DNA of 64,000 nucleotides from Corynebacterium urinipleomorphum (lineage in GTDB: Bacteria; Actinomycetota; Actinomycetes; Mycobacteriales; Mycobacteriaceae). The DNA lies in the NCBI RefSeq assembly GCF_900155535.1, contig NZ_LT706962.1, positions 62,001 through 126,000 on the forward strand. Direction: 5' to 3'. The translations under genes and the position numbers were made by a program. The notes under the pieces were generated by a model. It saw nothing but the letters and a program-made list of their open reading frames with translations, was not told where the DNA came from and searched no databases. Below, piece by piece: positions 18,011 to 28,331 of this stretch (the stretch's first letter is position 1; every line of letters starts with the position of its first letter).

Positions 18011-18847
18011 ATGTCGAAGAAGAAACCGCGCCCCACGCCCGTTCCAGCCGCGCGAATTGCCGGGCTTGTCGACGCCCACACGCACCTCGCCTCCGCCAAA
18101 GCCCGCACCAAAGACGAAGTCGATGCGATGGTGAATAGCGCTGTGGAAGCGGGTGTCGAGCGGATCTGCACGGTTGGCGACGGACTAGATGAGGCGGAGC
18201 TGGCGCTCGAGGCGGCGCATATGAATGACCGTGTTTTCGCTGCGTGCGCGATCCATCCGACGCGCGCGGGGGAGCTGGATGAGACGGCGCGGAAGCGGCT
18301 GACTGAAATGGCCGCGGATGAGCGGTGTGTGGCGGTGGGGGAGACCGGCATCGACACCTACTGGATCAAGCATGACCCTGACGGAACTGCGTCACTAGAC
18401 GTCCAGGAGGAGGCGTTCCGCTGGCACATCCAGCTCGCCGTCGATTCAGGCAAGGCGCTGATGATCCACAACCGCGAGGGCGACGCAGACATGATGCGGA
18501 TTCTCGCCGACGCCCCGCGGCCCGAACATGTCATGTTGCATTGTTTTTCTTCGCCCATCGACTTCGCCCGCGAGGCGATCGACCGCGGCTACGTCCTGTC
18601 CTTCGCCGGCAATGTGACGTTCAAGCGTAACGACCAGCTGCGGGAGGCGGCGAGGATTGCGCCGGCCGGGCAGTTGCTCATTGAAACGGATGCTCCGTAC
18701 ATGACGCCCGAGCCGTTCAGGGGTGCACGCAACGAGCCGTCCTTGATCGGCCACACCGCGAAAGTTGTAGCCGAGGCGCGAGGGGTGCCGGTCGAGGAGC
18801 TGGCCGCCGAGGTGAACGAGACCTTCCGACGCATCTTCGGGGTGTGA
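18011..18847 (+). CDS. tatD: TatD-family metal-dependent hydrolase (DNase)
   Basis: The 278-residue protein is a TIM-barrel metallohydrolase of the TatD family. Metal-binding signatures are visible: DAHTHLA near the start (about residues 20-26), VGETGID (Glu ligand, about 110-116), IHNRE (about 153) and HCF (about 176), and IETDAPYM (Asp ligand, about 228-235). TatD proteins act as 3'-5' exonucleases on DNA or RNA. The start at 18011 is supported by TAGGCT at 17998-18003, 7 nt upstream; the frame extends further upstream but into the divergent gene. It is followed by rpf2, ksgA and ispE, an order common in actinobacteria. Confidence 0.92.
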   Translation: MSKKKPRPTPVPAARIAGLVDAHTHLASAKARTKDEVDAMVNSAVEAGVERICTVGDGLDEAELALEAAHMNDRVFAACAIHPTRAGELDETARKRLTEMAADERCVAVGETGIDTYWIKHDPDGTASLDVQEEAFRWHIQLAVDSGKALMIHNREGDADMMRILADAPRPEHVMLHCFSSPIDFAREAIDRGYVLSFAGNVTFKRNDQLREAARIAPAGQLLIETDAPYMTPEPFRGARNEPSLIGHTAKVVAEARGVPVEELAAEVNETFRRIFGV

Positions 18848-18989
18848 GGTAACGCACTTTTCCAATTCATGCAGGGCGGAAGTTGCGTGGGTGGACGGAC
18901 GTTGTGCATGTGATTGTTGGGGTGGCAACAAAAGGGATGGCCAGCTGAATTTCTGGTGCGGCGTCGTTCTTTACCGTATTGTTACTTGA

Positions 18990-20150
<1,161 letters not shown>

Positions 20151-20161
20151 TCTCGGAGGAC

Positions 20162-21022
20162 ATGACGCGCCCCGACATCCAGTTGCTCGGCCCGGTGGAG
20201 ATCCGGGCTCTCGCTGATGAGCTCGGGGTGTCCCCGACGAAGAAGCTCGGGCAGAACTTCGTTCACGACCCCAACACCGTGCGCCGCATTGTGGCGGCTG
20301 CTGAGCTCTCGCCGGACGATACTGTTCTGGAGGTCGGACCTGGCTTGGGCTCCCTGACGTTGGGGTTGCTCGAGGTTGGGTGCCAGGTTTCTGCCGTGGA
20401 GATCGACTCGCGTTTGGCGCAGCGACTCCCGCAAACAGCGGCTGAATTGGCTCCGGAGGCGGCGGGCAACCTCGAGGTTATCAACGCCGACGCGCTCAAA
20501 GTGGGAAAGCCGGATCTGCCGGTTCCGCCCACGGCTTTGGTAGCGAACTTGCCCTACAACGTGGCGGTTCCGGTCTTGCTGCACTTGCTGGAGGAGTTTC
20601 CGAGTATTCGCCGCGTCCTTGTCATGGTCCAGCTCGAAGTGGCGGACCGTCTCGCGGCGGAACCAGGATCGAAGATCTACGGCGTGCCCAGCGTGAAGGC
20701 ATCGTTCTACGGGGACGTGCGGAAAGCGGGCAACATCGGCAAGAATGTTTTCTGGCCTGCGCCCAACATTGAATCGGGGCTCGTGCGTATCGACGTCCGC
20801 GATAAAGGCTGGCCACTCTCCTTGCGCGAGCGCGTTTTTCCGCTTATCGACGCAGCTTTTGCCCAAAGACGCAAGACCCTCCGCGCCTGCTTGAGCGGGG
20901 TTTACGGGTCAGGGGCGTCCGCCGAGGAAGCGCTGCGCGCCGCGGGGATCGACCCTGCGCTGCGGGGAGAAAAGCTCGCTGTGGACGACTTCGTCCGTCT
21001 CGCGGAGGTGAGTGAGCAATGA
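20162..21022 (+). CDS. ksgA: 16S rRNA dimethyladenosine transferase KsgA/RsmA
   Basis: The 286-residue enzyme dimethylates A1518 and A1519 of 16S rRNA using SAM. Motifs present are [18 protein letters not shown] (about 25-42), [16 protein letters not shown] (motif I, SAM), the acidic motif VEIDSRLA and the catalytic motif [11 protein letters not shown]. The frame opens upstream within rpf2; ATG 20162 is chosen because it gives the usual N-terminus, although GGAGGA lies only 1 nt before it, an unusually short spacing. It overlaps ispE by 4 bp (ATGA), so the two are translationally coupled. Confidence 0.95.
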   Translation: MTRPDIQLLGPVEIRALADELGVSPTKKLGQNFVHDPNTVRRIVAAAELSPDDTVLEVGPGLGSLTLGLLEVGCQVSAVEIDSRLAQRLPQTAAELAPEAAGNLEVINADALKVGKPDLPVPPTALVANLPYNVAVPVLLHLLEEFPSIRRVLVMVQLEVADRLAAEPGSKIYGVPSVKASFYGDVRKAGNIGKNVFWPAPNIESGLVRIDVRDKGWPLSLRERVFPLIDAAFAQRRKTLRACLSGVYGSGASAEEALRAAGIDPALRGEKLAVDDFVRLAEVSEQ

Positions 21023-22008
21023 AATTCACGGCACGCGCCAACGGCAAAGTGAACCTGCATCTCGGGGTGGGGGAAGTCCGGGCTGACGGCTACCACGATC
21101 TGTCCACCGTCTTCATGGCGGTGGACAGGCCGGAAACAGTCACGCTCACCACGCTCGAAGGCGGTGAGCGTCACCCGGATGCATCGCCTCTCAGCTTCAT
21201 CTCGGAGATGAAGACGACGTACCACGTCCAGAAACCCGACGAGGACCTGGATACGCCGAAGAACCTGGCCTGGAAAGCGGTGGATTCGATCTGCACCGGC
21301 TACATGGGGATTCTGGGGCAGGACGAGTGGCGCGAGGACATCAAGCCGGATTTGCCGATGATGCGCCTCGAGGTGGACAAGACTGTGCCCGTGGCCGGCG
21401 GGATGGCGGGCGGCTCCGCCGACGCCGCCGCTGCGGTGGAGGCGATTAGCGCGCTCATCGCCCACTACGACCGGCCGCTGCCGGAGGAGCTGTTCACGTA
21501 CTTGGTGCCCGCGCTGGGGGCCGATGTCCCGTTTGCTCAGATGGGCGGCATCGCGCTGGGTACCGGCCGCGGGGATTCGCTCGTGCCGATGATGGGGCGC
21601 GGGAAGTACTGGTTCGCATTCCTGAACCCCAAGGTGGGGCTGTCCACGAAGGATGTGTTTGAGAAATTGGACGATCTCCGTTTCACGTACCCTTCGATGG
21701 TCCCGCACATGGACACGACGACGTTGTCGCGGGCGCTCGTGTCCGGTGATCCGCAGCTCGTGGGGGCCGCCATGCACAATGACCTGGAAGCCGCTGCGCT
21801 GGCGTTGCGGCCGTCGTTGCAGCAGCTCATCCACGACGCTGAAGATGCCGGCGCGATCCGCGCGATGGTGTCCGGTTCCGGCCCGACCGTTGCGGCGCTG
21901 TGCGGGGATGAGGAGGCGGCAAGGGGGGTCGTCGATAAGCTGACTGCGCGCGGTGACATCGAAGGCTTCGCTGCTCACGGGCCTGTCGGGGGCGTGCGTC
22001 TGCTATAG
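21019..22008 (+). CDS. ispE: 4-diphosphocytidyl-2-C-methyl-D-erythritol kinase
   Basis: This GHMP kinase phosphorylates CDP-methylerythritol in the non-mevalonate isoprenoid pathway, which supplies decaprenyl carriers and menaquinone. The N-terminal [11 protein letters not shown] (7-17) with catalytic Lys, the ATP-binding glycine motif [17 protein letters not shown] (about 124-140) and the C-terminal [13 protein letters not shown] (about 284-296) are all present. At 329 residues it is of normal actinobacterial length. It overlaps ksgA by 4 bp and ends 32 bp before the toxin-antitoxin module. Confidence 0.95.
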   Translation: MKFTARANGKVNLHLGVGEVRADGYHDLSTVFMAVDRPETVTLTTLEGGERHPDASPLSFISEMKTTYHVQKPDEDLDTPKNLAWKAVDSICTGYMGILGQDEWREDIKPDLPMMRLEVDKTVPVAGGMAGGSADAAAAVEAISALIAHYDRPLPEELFTYLVPALGADVPFAQMGGIALGTGRGDSLVPMMGRGKYWFAFLNPKVGLSTKDVFEKLDDLRFTYPSMVPHMDTTTLSRALVSGDPQLVGAAMHNDLEAAALALRPSLQQLIHDAEDAGAIRAMVSGSGPTVAALCGDEEAARGVVDKLTARGDIEGFAAHGPVGGVRLL

Positions 22009-22014
22009 GCCGAG

Positions 22015-22034
22015 GGTATACTTTGCGGTATACT
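22015..22034 (+). promoter_or_regulatory. Tandem GGTATACT repeats: promoter and probable antitoxin operator
   Basis: Two identical octamers, GGTATACT, lie at 22015-22022 and 22027-22034, a 12-bp period. Each contains the GTATAC palindrome and a TATACT hexamer that matches an actinobacterial -10 element. The second hexamer ends 6 nt before the antitoxin ATG (22041). Ribbon-helix-helix antitoxins commonly bind closely spaced short palindromes over their own promoter, so this is the likely autoregulatory site. Confidence 0.6.
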
Positions 22035-22040
22035 GGGTGC

Positions 22041-22271
22041 ATGGCAGAGCAGACGACGATCAAAGTGCCCGTTGGTTTGCGCGACCAGATCAAAGTTATT
22101 GCGCAGCAACGGGGTGCGAGCATGCCGAGCATCATCGAGGAAATGCTCGAGGTCTACCGTGAAGAACTTCGAATGCGCCGGTTGCAAGCTCAAGTCGAAG
22201 CGACTCCGCTAGAGGAGTTGAAAGACTACATGAAGGAATCGGCTGAATGGGATCGGGCATACGGGTGGTGA
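22041..22271 (+). CDS. Ribbon-helix-helix antitoxin
   Basis: The 76-residue protein begins with a ribbon-helix-helix DNA-binding module: a strand (QTTIKVPVGLRDQIKVIA), then GASMPSIIEEMLEVY as the second helix. The C-terminal half (LRMRRLQAQVEATPLEELKDYMKESAEWDRAYGW, described by its charged helix ending in W) would wrap the toxin. ATG 22041 is chosen over TTG 22023 because the latter lies within the promoter repeats. The stop TGA overlaps the toxin's GTG start, giving coupled translation. The most likely partner is the MazF-like protein that follows. Confidence 0.82.
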   Translation: MAEQTTIKVPVGLRDQIKVIAQQRGASMPSIIEEMLEVYREELRMRRLQAQVEATPLEELKDYMKESAEWDRAYGW

Positions 22272-22621
22272 CCGAGGAGCTCGCGCCGGGGGACGTGGTG
22301 TGGATCGAGTTGGATCCCACCGCGGGAAACGAACAGGCAGGAACTCGACCGTGCGTTGTGGTGTCCTCGCGAAATCACTTGAGAACTGTTCCCACCTTGG
22401 TGTCTGTCGTGCCCGTGACCTCAAAGGATCGCGGATGGGATAGTCACGTTCCAATTGATCCTGAAGGCGTGCTGCCTAAGCAGAGTTGGGCGATGGCTGA
22501 ACAAGTTCGGACGCTTTCGCGGGAACGGATCCGGCGCGGAAATGGTCGAGTGAGTGTCTCGTGTTTTCGCGAAATTCTGTGGTGGGTGCGGGCGTTCATT
22601 GCAGACCCCTCTCGTGTCTAG
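22268..22621 (+). CDS. MazF/PemK-family mRNA interferase toxin
   Basis: The toxin is predicted at 117 residues. It has the PemK/MazF pattern: GDVVWIELDPTAGNEQAGTRPCVVVSS (start of the SH3-like barrel, with the conserved GxEQxGxRP turn), the VSVVPVTSK strand and WAMAEQVRTLSRERI, in which the conserved polar residue preceding the Q lies in the active-site region. MazF toxins cleave single-stranded mRNA at short motifs. An ATG at 22247 is in frame, but GTG 22268 overlaps the antitoxin stop as GTGA and is typical of coupled TA genes. The stop TAG forms part of the next gene's TAGAAT hexamer. Confidence 0.85.
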   Translation: MTEELAPGDVVWIELDPTAGNEQAGTRPCVVVSSRNHLRTVPTLVSVVPVTSKDRGWDSHVPIDPEGVLPKQSWAMAEQVRTLSRERIRRGNGRVSVSCFREILWWVRAFIADPSRV

Positions 22622-22633
22622 AATGGCCCCATC

Positions 22634-24433
22634 ATGGCGAACCTGATCAACCTGGAAAATGTGTCCAAGACGTGGGGGCTGAAAACCCTGCTGGACGAAG
22701 TGTCTCTCGGTGTGCAGACCGGGGACCGGATCGGCGTGGTGGGACTCAATGGTGGCGGCAAGACCACGCTGCTCGAGGTGCTCACCGGTATTGAGCTGCC
22801 TGATGAGGGGCGGGTGTCTCACACCAATGGCCTGCGTATGGCGGGGGGGACCCAGCGTTTCACCCTGCCGGACGACGTGACGGTCGGGCAGGCCGTGGTG
22901 GAGCCGCTGGGGCTCGAGGTCTTTGAATGGGCATCGAATGCCAAGGTCCGCGAAGTTCTGGCCGGAACGGGTGTGGCGGAGCTGGGACTGGACACGCCAG
23001 TCGGAAGCCTGTCGGGCGGCGAGCGGCGCCGGGTGAACCTGGCTGCGGCACTCGTACGCGACCTTGACCTGATTGTGCTCGACGAGCCGACGAACCACCT
23101 CGATGTGGAAGGCGTGCAGTGGCTTGCGGACCATTTGCTCAAACGGAAAGTGGCCATTGTGGTGGTCACGCACGACCGCTGGTTCCTCGACACTGTGGCG
23201 ACGTTGACCTGGGAAGTCCACGACGGAAAAGTCGACGTCTACGAAGGCGGGTACAACGATTGGACGTTCGCGCGCGCGGAGCGTGCGCGGCAGGCCGACG
23301 CGATTGAGCAGCGGCGGCAGAATCTGGCGCGGAAGGAGCTCGCGTGGCTGCGCCGCGGTGCGCCTGCCCGCACGTCGAAGCCGCGTTACCGCATCGAGGC
23401 AGCGGAAGCGCTGATCGCGGATGTTCCCGCCCCGCGCGACACGGTGGAGCTCATGGCGTTCTCGAAGCAACGCCAAGGCCGCGTGGTTGTGGAGTTGGAG
23501 AACGCGCGTATTGACGCACCAGACGGTCGCACCCTCGTGGACCACCTGACGTGGCGGCTGGCTCCGGGCGAGCGCATCGGTCTTGTCGGTGTGAATGGTT
23601 CAGGAAAGACAACGCTTCTCCGAACCATTGCCGGGGATTATCCGCTGGCGGAAGGCAAGCGCATCGAGGGGCAAACCACCAAGATCGGGTGGCTGCGGCA
23701 GGAACTCGATGACCTGGATCCGTCGCGCCGGGTGATCGACGCAGTGGAAGATGTGGCCACGTACATCACGCTGGGCAAGAAGGAAATGAGTGCGTCTCAG
23801 CTGGCGGAGCGCCTCGGATTCTCCCCGAAACGCCAGAGGACACCGGTCGGTGATTTGTCCGGCGGCGAGCGGCGCCGGCTGCAGCTCACGCGCGTGCTCA
23901 TGAGCGAGCCGAACGTGCTGCTGCTCGACGAGCCGACGAACGACCTGGACATTGACACTCTCCAGGAGCTGGAAAACCTCCTCGATTCCTGGCCCGGCAC
24001 CCTGGTGGTGATCTCCCACGACCGCTACCTCATCGAGCGCATTGCCGATGTCACCTACGCTCTCTTCGGGGACGGGGCACTGACCAATCTGCCCGGCGGC
24101 ATCGAGCAGTACCTGGACCGCAGAAAGGCGATGTCGGAGGAATCCGGTGTCTTGGACTTGGGAGAGACGGCACCGAAGAAGAAGCCGGAGGGCGGAATCA
24201 GCGGGCAGGAGCGCCGTGAGCTGTCGAAGAAGATGAAGTCGCTGGACCGCAAAATGGAGAAGCTCGACGAGCAGGTGGCTGCCCTGGAGTCCGGAATCAC
24301 GGAGATGTCTGGGGCGGCGGCCCCCGATTTCGAAGCAATTGGGGCGAAGACTGGCCGAGTGGCTGAGCTGCGTGCGGAGCGTGAAGAGCTGGAACTGGAG
24401 TGGCTCGACTTAGGTGAGCAGCTGGAATCTTGA
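22634..24433 (+). CDS. ABC-F family ATP-binding protein
   Basis: The protein (599 residues) has two ATPase domains and no membrane segment, the ABC-F plan. Domain 1 has Walker A GLNGGGKTT (about 36-44) and signature LSGGERRR (about 125); domain 2 has GVNGSGKTT and LSGGERRR again, each followed by a Walker B LDEPTN. A linker of about 80 residues joins the domains, and a charged coiled coil (KKPEGGISGQERRELSKKMK onward) ends the protein, as in Uup. ABC-F proteins act on ribosomes or DNA branch structures. TAGAAT (22619-22624) ends 9 nt before the ATG. There is no sign of an antibiotic-resistance setting. Confidence 0.92.
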   Translation: MANLINLENVSKTWGLKTLLDEVSLGVQTGDRIGVVGLNGGGKTTLLEVLTGIELPDEGRVSHTNGLRMAGGTQRFTLPDDVTVGQAVVEPLGLEVFEWASNAKVREVLAGTGVAELGLDTPVGSLSGGERRRVNLAAALVRDLDLIVLDEPTNHLDVEGVQWLADHLLKRKVAIVVVTHDRWFLDTVATLTWEVHDGKVDVYEGGYNDWTFARAERARQADAIEQRRQNLARKELAWLRRGAPARTSKPRYRIEAAEALIADVPAPRDTVELMAFSKQRQGRVVVELENARIDAPDGRTLVDHLTWRLAPGERIGLVGVNGSGKTTLLRTIAGDYPLAEGKRIEGQTTKIGWLRQELDDLDPSRRVIDAVEDVATYITLGKKEMSASQLAERLGFSPKRQRTPVGDLSGGERRRLQLTRVLMSEPNVLLLDEPTNDLDIDTLQELENLLDSWPGTLVVISHDRYLIERIADVTYALFGDGALTNLPGGIEQYLDRRKAMSEESGVLDLGETAPKKKPEGGISGQERRELSKKMKSLDRKMEKLDEQVAALESGITEMSGAAAPDFEAIGAKTGRVAELRAEREELELEWLDLGEQLES

Positions 24434-24506
24434 GTCCAAGCTATATTTTTGAGAGAAATAGTTCAAAGTGCAAAATAAATGATGAGCTCTCTGTAGTCTT
24501 CGGGCT

Positions 24507-26534
24507 ATGGGGAATCCAGTGAGATCAGTCACAGATCGGATCAGCTTCAAGCGGCGCACGTTCCTCGCGGGAGCAAGCCTCGCCGCAGCAACAGCCGCGA
24601 TGGGGGTGCCACGCGCAGCAGGGCAAGAAGCCGTGCTTACGGTGGGCCGCGGCATGGCGGACATGACCGGCGAGCCGCTCGGCGCCGGCATGAACGGGTA
24701 CGCGGTGATGAAGCAGTCCACCACCGGCATCCGCTTCCGTCAGTTCGCGCGGGCCTTCATCTTCGAGGACGCGGACGGCGTGAGCAGCGTGTTCGTCATC
24801 GCCGAGATGGGGTTGATGTTCCAATCCATCCAACTCGAGGTGCTCCGCCGCCTGCGGGGCTTGTTCGGAGGCAAGTACAACGAGTCGAACGTGTTCATCA
24901 CCGCCACCCACACGCACGTGGGGCCGGGCGGCACCTCGGGCCACCTCATGGTGGACCTGACCACCCTGGGTTTCCGGCCCGTGACGTTCGAAGCGACAGT
25001 CGCCGGCATCGTCGAGGCAGTGGAGAGGGCGCACGCGGACAAGCAGCCGTCGAACCTCCGTCTCGTGCGCGGCGAGGTGAAAGATGCCGGCGTCAACCGT
25101 TCGTTCCAGGCGTTCTCGCGCAACCCGGAGGAGGAAAAGAGGGCGTTTCCCACAGGGGTCAACCCGGAGAGCCTCACCTTGTTCGTCAGCCGCGGCGGAA
25201 AAGACGTCGGCCTGATCAACTGGTACGGCATGCACGCCACGAGCTTCGGGCACGAGCACACGCTTATCGACGGCGACCACAAAGGCTGGTCATCCTGGCG
25301 CATGGAAAAAGAGCGTGGCACCGTTCACCGGGATGCGGCGAATCCTCCCTTTGTCGCGGCGTTCGCCACCGCCCCTCAAGGAGACATCACCCCGAATGCC
25401 GGACTGGAACCGAAGACCGGTCCGGGATACGAGAATGAGGCGCTCTCCGCCCAGATTCTTGGCGACCGGCAGATTGACGCTACTCAGGGGAAGTTGGTGG
25501 ACATCAGCGGCAGCCGCATCCGCAACCGCCACAAATGGGTGGACATGCGCAATGTGGCCGTCCGCGGAGAATTCACCCCTGACGGTTCGGACCAGAGGAC
25601 TGGCCCGGCGATTCTCGGTGCCGCGTTCGCCGCATCCAGCCAGGAAGACGGCGGTGGTTTGGAGGTTCCTATCTTCAACGAGGGGGAGCGCGGCGGCACC
25701 CCGTGGGTGAAGCATCTCAACGACGTGACGGTGCCCTCAGACTGGAAAGAGATTCACGGCAACAAGGAGATGCTGCTGCCACTCGGCTACATCGACGGGA
25801 TGATCCAGCAGGTGCTGATGTTCTCGGTGACGCAGATCGCCGGGTTGACCATCATCACTAACTCGATGGAGCCGACGTCGATGGCGGGGTACCGGATGCG
25901 CAAACGCGTGGCGGAAGTCCTCGGCGTGCCGCTGGAGACCGTGGTGTGCCAGGGATACACCAGCGGTTACGCCCACTACGTGGCCACCCCGGAGGAATAC
26001 GACAACCAGGACTACGAGGGTGGCGCAACCATCTTCGGGCGCCACGAGTTGTGCGCGATGGTCCAGGTCTACGATGAATTGGCGCGCTCTTTGCGGGACG
26101 GATCGCAACTTGATTCCGGAGCTCCCGCGGGTGATCTGACCGGGTGGATCCCGAAGTCGCTTCCTGGCCGGCCCGGTATCGACCGCCCGGCATGGGGGAA
26201 GCAATTCGGCGACGTGATCACGGCAACGCAAAAGGTCAAGGCGGGCGACACTGCGTCGGTGACGTTTTCCTTCGCCAACCCCAACTCGGATCTCCGGCGC
26301 GGAGTCGGCTACCACGCAATCACGGATGCGTCCGGCGCGATCGTCGCGGACGATTTCCACTCCAGCACCATCATCGAGTTTGTGAAGAACGCCGATGTGG
26401 TCAACGCCCGCATCTCCTGGGATACGCAGGGTTTCAGTCCTGGGACCTACACGGTGACAGTGGAAGGGAAGTCCCGGGCAATCAGCGGTGAGCTGACACC
26501 GTTTGAGGGCACGGCGGAGGTGACCGTCGTTTAG
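24507..26534 (+). CDS. Tat-exported neutral/alkaline ceramidase
   Basis: The protein (675 residues) belongs to the neutral/alkaline non-lysosomal ceramidases, zinc enzymes that hydrolyse ceramide to sphingosine and fatty acid. A twin-arginine signal is visible as KRRTFLAGASLAAATAAMG (about residues 14-32). The catalytic domain contains the zinc-binding THTHVGPGG (about 130-138), the NWYGMHATSFG segment with another His, and the YTSGYAHYVATPEEY motif (about 490-504) that holds active-site tyrosines in the family. A C-terminal Ig-like domain (about 555-675) follows. TAGTCT (24494-24499) ends 7 nt before the ATG. Sphingolipids are absent from corynebacteria, so host or environmental ceramide is the expected substrate. 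Confidence 0.9.
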   Translation: MGNPVRSVTDRISFKRRTFLAGASLAAATAAMGVPRAAGQEAVLTVGRGMADMTGEPLGAGMNGYAVMKQSTTGIRFRQFARAFIFEDADGVSSVFVIAEMGLMFQSIQLEVLRRLRGLFGGKYNESNVFITATHTHVGPGGTSGHLMVDLTTLGFRPVTFEATVAGIVEAVERAHADKQPSNLRLVRGEVKDAGVNRSFQAFSRNPEEEKRAFPTGVNPESLTLFVSRGGKDVGLINWYGMHATSFGHEHTLIDGDHKGWSSWRMEKERGTVHRDAANPPFVAAFATAPQGDITPNAGLEPKTGPGYENEALSAQILGDRQIDATQGKLVDISGSRIRNRHKWVDMRNVAVRGEFTPDGSDQRTGPAILGAAFAASSQEDGGGLEVPIFNEGERGGTPWVKHLNDVTVPSDWKEIHGNKEMLLPLGYIDGMIQQVLMFSVTQIAGLTIITNSMEPTSMAGYRMRKRVAEVLGVPLETVVCQGYTSGYAHYVATPEEYDNQDYEGGATIFGRHELCAMVQVYDELARSLRDGSQLDSGAPAGDLTGWIPKSLPGRPGIDRPAWGKQFGDVITATQKVKAGDTASVTFSFANPNSDLRRGVGYHAITDASGAIVADDFHSSTIIEFVKNADVVNARISWDTQGFSPGTYTVTVEGKSRAISGELTPFEGTAEVTVV

Positions 26535-26551
26535 CTCGTACACTGGGGCGC

Positions 26552-26875
26552 ATGATTTTGATCAACGTACGTTTCCGCCCCCTGCCCGAGAACACCGAGA
26601 ACTTCCGTGAGCTGGTCAACGACTTCACTGAGGCCTCCCGCGCTGAGGAGGGCAACCTCTTCTTCGAGTGGTACCGCAACACCGACGATCCGCGCGAGTA
26701 CATCCTGGTCGAGGCATTCAAGGATGACGCGGCTGAGGCCCACGTGAATTCCGACCACTTCAAGGCCGCACAGGAACTGTTCCCGCAGATCCTGGAGAAG
26801 ACCCCGGAGATCATCAACACCCTCATTGAGGGCAAGACCGAGTGGGACGAAATGGCCGAATTCAAGGTGCAGTAG
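26552..26875 (+). CDS. Antibiotic biosynthesis monooxygenase (ABM/YgiN-like) domain protein
   Basis: The 107-residue protein is a single dimeric ferredoxin-like ABM domain: an N-terminal strand (MILINVRFRPLPENTENFRELV), the glutamate-rich GNLFFEWYRNTDDPREYILVEAF centre and AHVNSDHFKAAQELFPQIL, with the conserved W-R/E and H positions of the family. Members oxidise quinols or act in stress responses. TACACT (26539-26544) ends 7 nt before the ATG. It lies between ceramidase and ppk2, each with its own apparent promoter. The substrate is unknown. Confidence 0.85.
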   Translation: MILINVRFRPLPENTENFRELVNDFTEASRAEEGNLFFEWYRNTDDPREYILVEAFKDDAAEAHVNSDHFKAAQELFPQILEKTPEIINTLIEGKTEWDEMAEFKVQ

Positions 26876-26897
26876 CAGGCGTATTACCGTTGTAGGT

Positions 26898-27749
26898 ATG
26901 AGTTCTGAGAGCACTAACAAACCGCCGAAGCTGTCCAAGAAGGCCTACGAGGAGGAGCTGCTCCGCCTCCAGGCAGAATTGGTGAAAATGCAGCAGTGGG
27001 TTGTGGCCACCGGCGCACGCATCGTCGTCGTCATGGAGGGCCGCGACGCGGCGGGAAAGGGTTCCGCAATCAAGCGGATCACCCAATACCTCAACCCGCG
27101 TGTGTGCAGGATTGAGGCGCTGCCGAAGCCGACGGAGCGGGAGCAGACGCAGTGGTACTTCCAGCGGTACGTCGAAAAGCTCCCTGCCGCCGGCGAAATC
27201 GTGATCTTCGACCGCTCCTGGTACAACCGTGCCGGTGTGGAGCGCGTCATGGGCTTCTGCACCACGGAAGAGTATCGGCGCTTCCTGCACCAGGCGCCGA
27301 TCTTCGAGCGTCTGCTGGTGGAAGACGGGATTTACCTGCGCAAGTACTGGTTCTCCGTGTCCGACGAGGAGCAGCACGCGCGCTTCCAGTCCCGCCGCAA
27401 CGATCCGCTGCGCCAGTGGAAGCTCTCGCCGATGGACCTGGAGTCCATCACCAAATGGGAGGACTACTCCCGCGCGAAGGACGAGATGTTCATCCACACC
27501 GACATCCCGACCGCTCCGTGGTACACCGTGGAATCCGAGGACAAGAAGCGTTCGCGCATCAACGTGATCTCGCATTTGCTGTCCACGATCCCGTACGAGC
27601 ACGTTGAGCCGGACCTGCCGGAGATCCCCGAGCGCCCGGAGTCCGACGAGTACGAGCGTCCGCCGCGCGCCGAGTTCCGCTACGTGCCGGATGTGGCCTC
27701 CAAGTTGGAAAAGGGCAAGAAGAAAGACAAGAAGAGCAAGAAGAAGTAG
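26898..27749 (+). CDS. ppk2: Polyphosphate kinase 2
   Basis: The protein of 283 residues is a class I PPK2, which transfers phosphate between polyphosphate and nucleotides, in corynebacteria mainly making polyphosphate or phosphorylating NDPs. The P-loop motif MEGRDAAGKGSAIKRI (about 50-65), the lid region motif DRSWYNRAGVERVMGFC and RYVEKLP are intact. A lysine-rich tail (KLEKGKKKDKKSKKK) ends it. The frame starts upstream at 26826 inside the ABM gene; ATG 26898 has TACCGT (26885-26890) 7 nt before it. It is convergent with aag, the stops being adjacent. Confidence 0.94.
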   Translation: MSSESTNKPPKLSKKAYEEELLRLQAELVKMQQWVVATGARIVVVMEGRDAAGKGSAIKRITQYLNPRVCRIEALPKPTEREQTQWYFQRYVEKLPAAGEIVIFDRSWYNRAGVERVMGFCTTEEYRRFLHQAPIFERLLVEDGIYLRKYWFSVSDEEQHARFQSRRNDPLRQWKLSPMDLESITKWEDYSRAKDEMFIHTDIPTAPWYTVESEDKKRSRINVISHLLSTIPYEHVEPDLPEIPERPESDEYERPPRAEFRYVPDVASKLEKGKKKDKKSKKK

Positions 27750-28316
27750 CTACTTCGGGTAGCCGCGGGGCGTGCTCACCGTCTTGTTCCTGGGTATCCA
27801 GAAGCGGTAGGGCACCTCCGCGTTCTTGCTGATGCCCACGCGCGGGCCCGCGACCCATTCGGGTTCCTCGTCGCGCGGGGCGAGCATGACAGGGGCGCCG
27901 TTGTCCTCCAAGGAAAGGCCGAGGGCGCGCCCCAAATTTCCTGGCCCGCGCGCAAGGTTCTCGTAGGCGACGACTTTGCCGTTCGCTTGTCGACGTTCCC
28001 GTGCCAGCTCTTCCCCCTCCAGGACCTCCCCGCCCCGCATGAGGCACCCTTGGCCGGTGCCTTCGGGCGCGCACACGATGTTGCCGTTGAGGTGGATCCC
28101 GTAGGAAAGGTAGACGTACAGTCTGCCGGGCGGGCCGAACATGGCGGCGTTGCGGGGAGTTTTCCCCCGGTAGGTGTGCGCGGCGGCATCCTCCGCGCCG
28201 AGGTACGCCTCCACTTCGGTGAGCCGGATGGTCACGCCGTTGTGCGTGACGGTGCAGCCGAGCAGCTGCGGTGCGACCACGTCGGCAGGAGCGGAGAAGT
28301 CGATCCGGGAAGGCAT
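27750..28316 (-). CDS. 3-methyladenine DNA glycosylase (AAG/MPG family)
   Basis: The 188-residue monofunctional glycosylase removes alkylated purines. Visible motifs are LLGCTV (start of the fold), RLTEVEAYLGAEDAAAHTYRG (with the catalytic Glu and the conserved AxHxxxG), RNAAMFGPPGRLYVYLSYGIHLNGNIVC, and LARGPGNLGRALGL. This family is unrelated to the Tag-like protein at 8317, which may be inactive, so this is the better candidate for alkyladenine repair in the window. Start ATG 28316 gives a typical N-terminus. Confidence 0.93.
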   Translation of the reverse strand: MPSRIDFSAPADVVAPQLLGCTVTHNGVTIRLTEVEAYLGAEDAAAHTYRGKTPRNAAMFGPPGRLYVYLSYGIHLNGNIVCAPEGTGQGCLMRGGEVLEGEELARERRQANGKVVAYENLARGPGNLGRALGLSLEDNGAPVMLAPRDEEPEWVAGPRVGISKNAEVPYRFWIPRNKTVSTPRGYPK

Positions 28317-28331
28317 AGAAGCCTTTTTAGC

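Noticed and set aside
18880-18960. GlxR (CRP-type) site upstream of rpf2
   Set aside because: Several TGTG half-sites are present but none has the required inverted partner at the right spacing.
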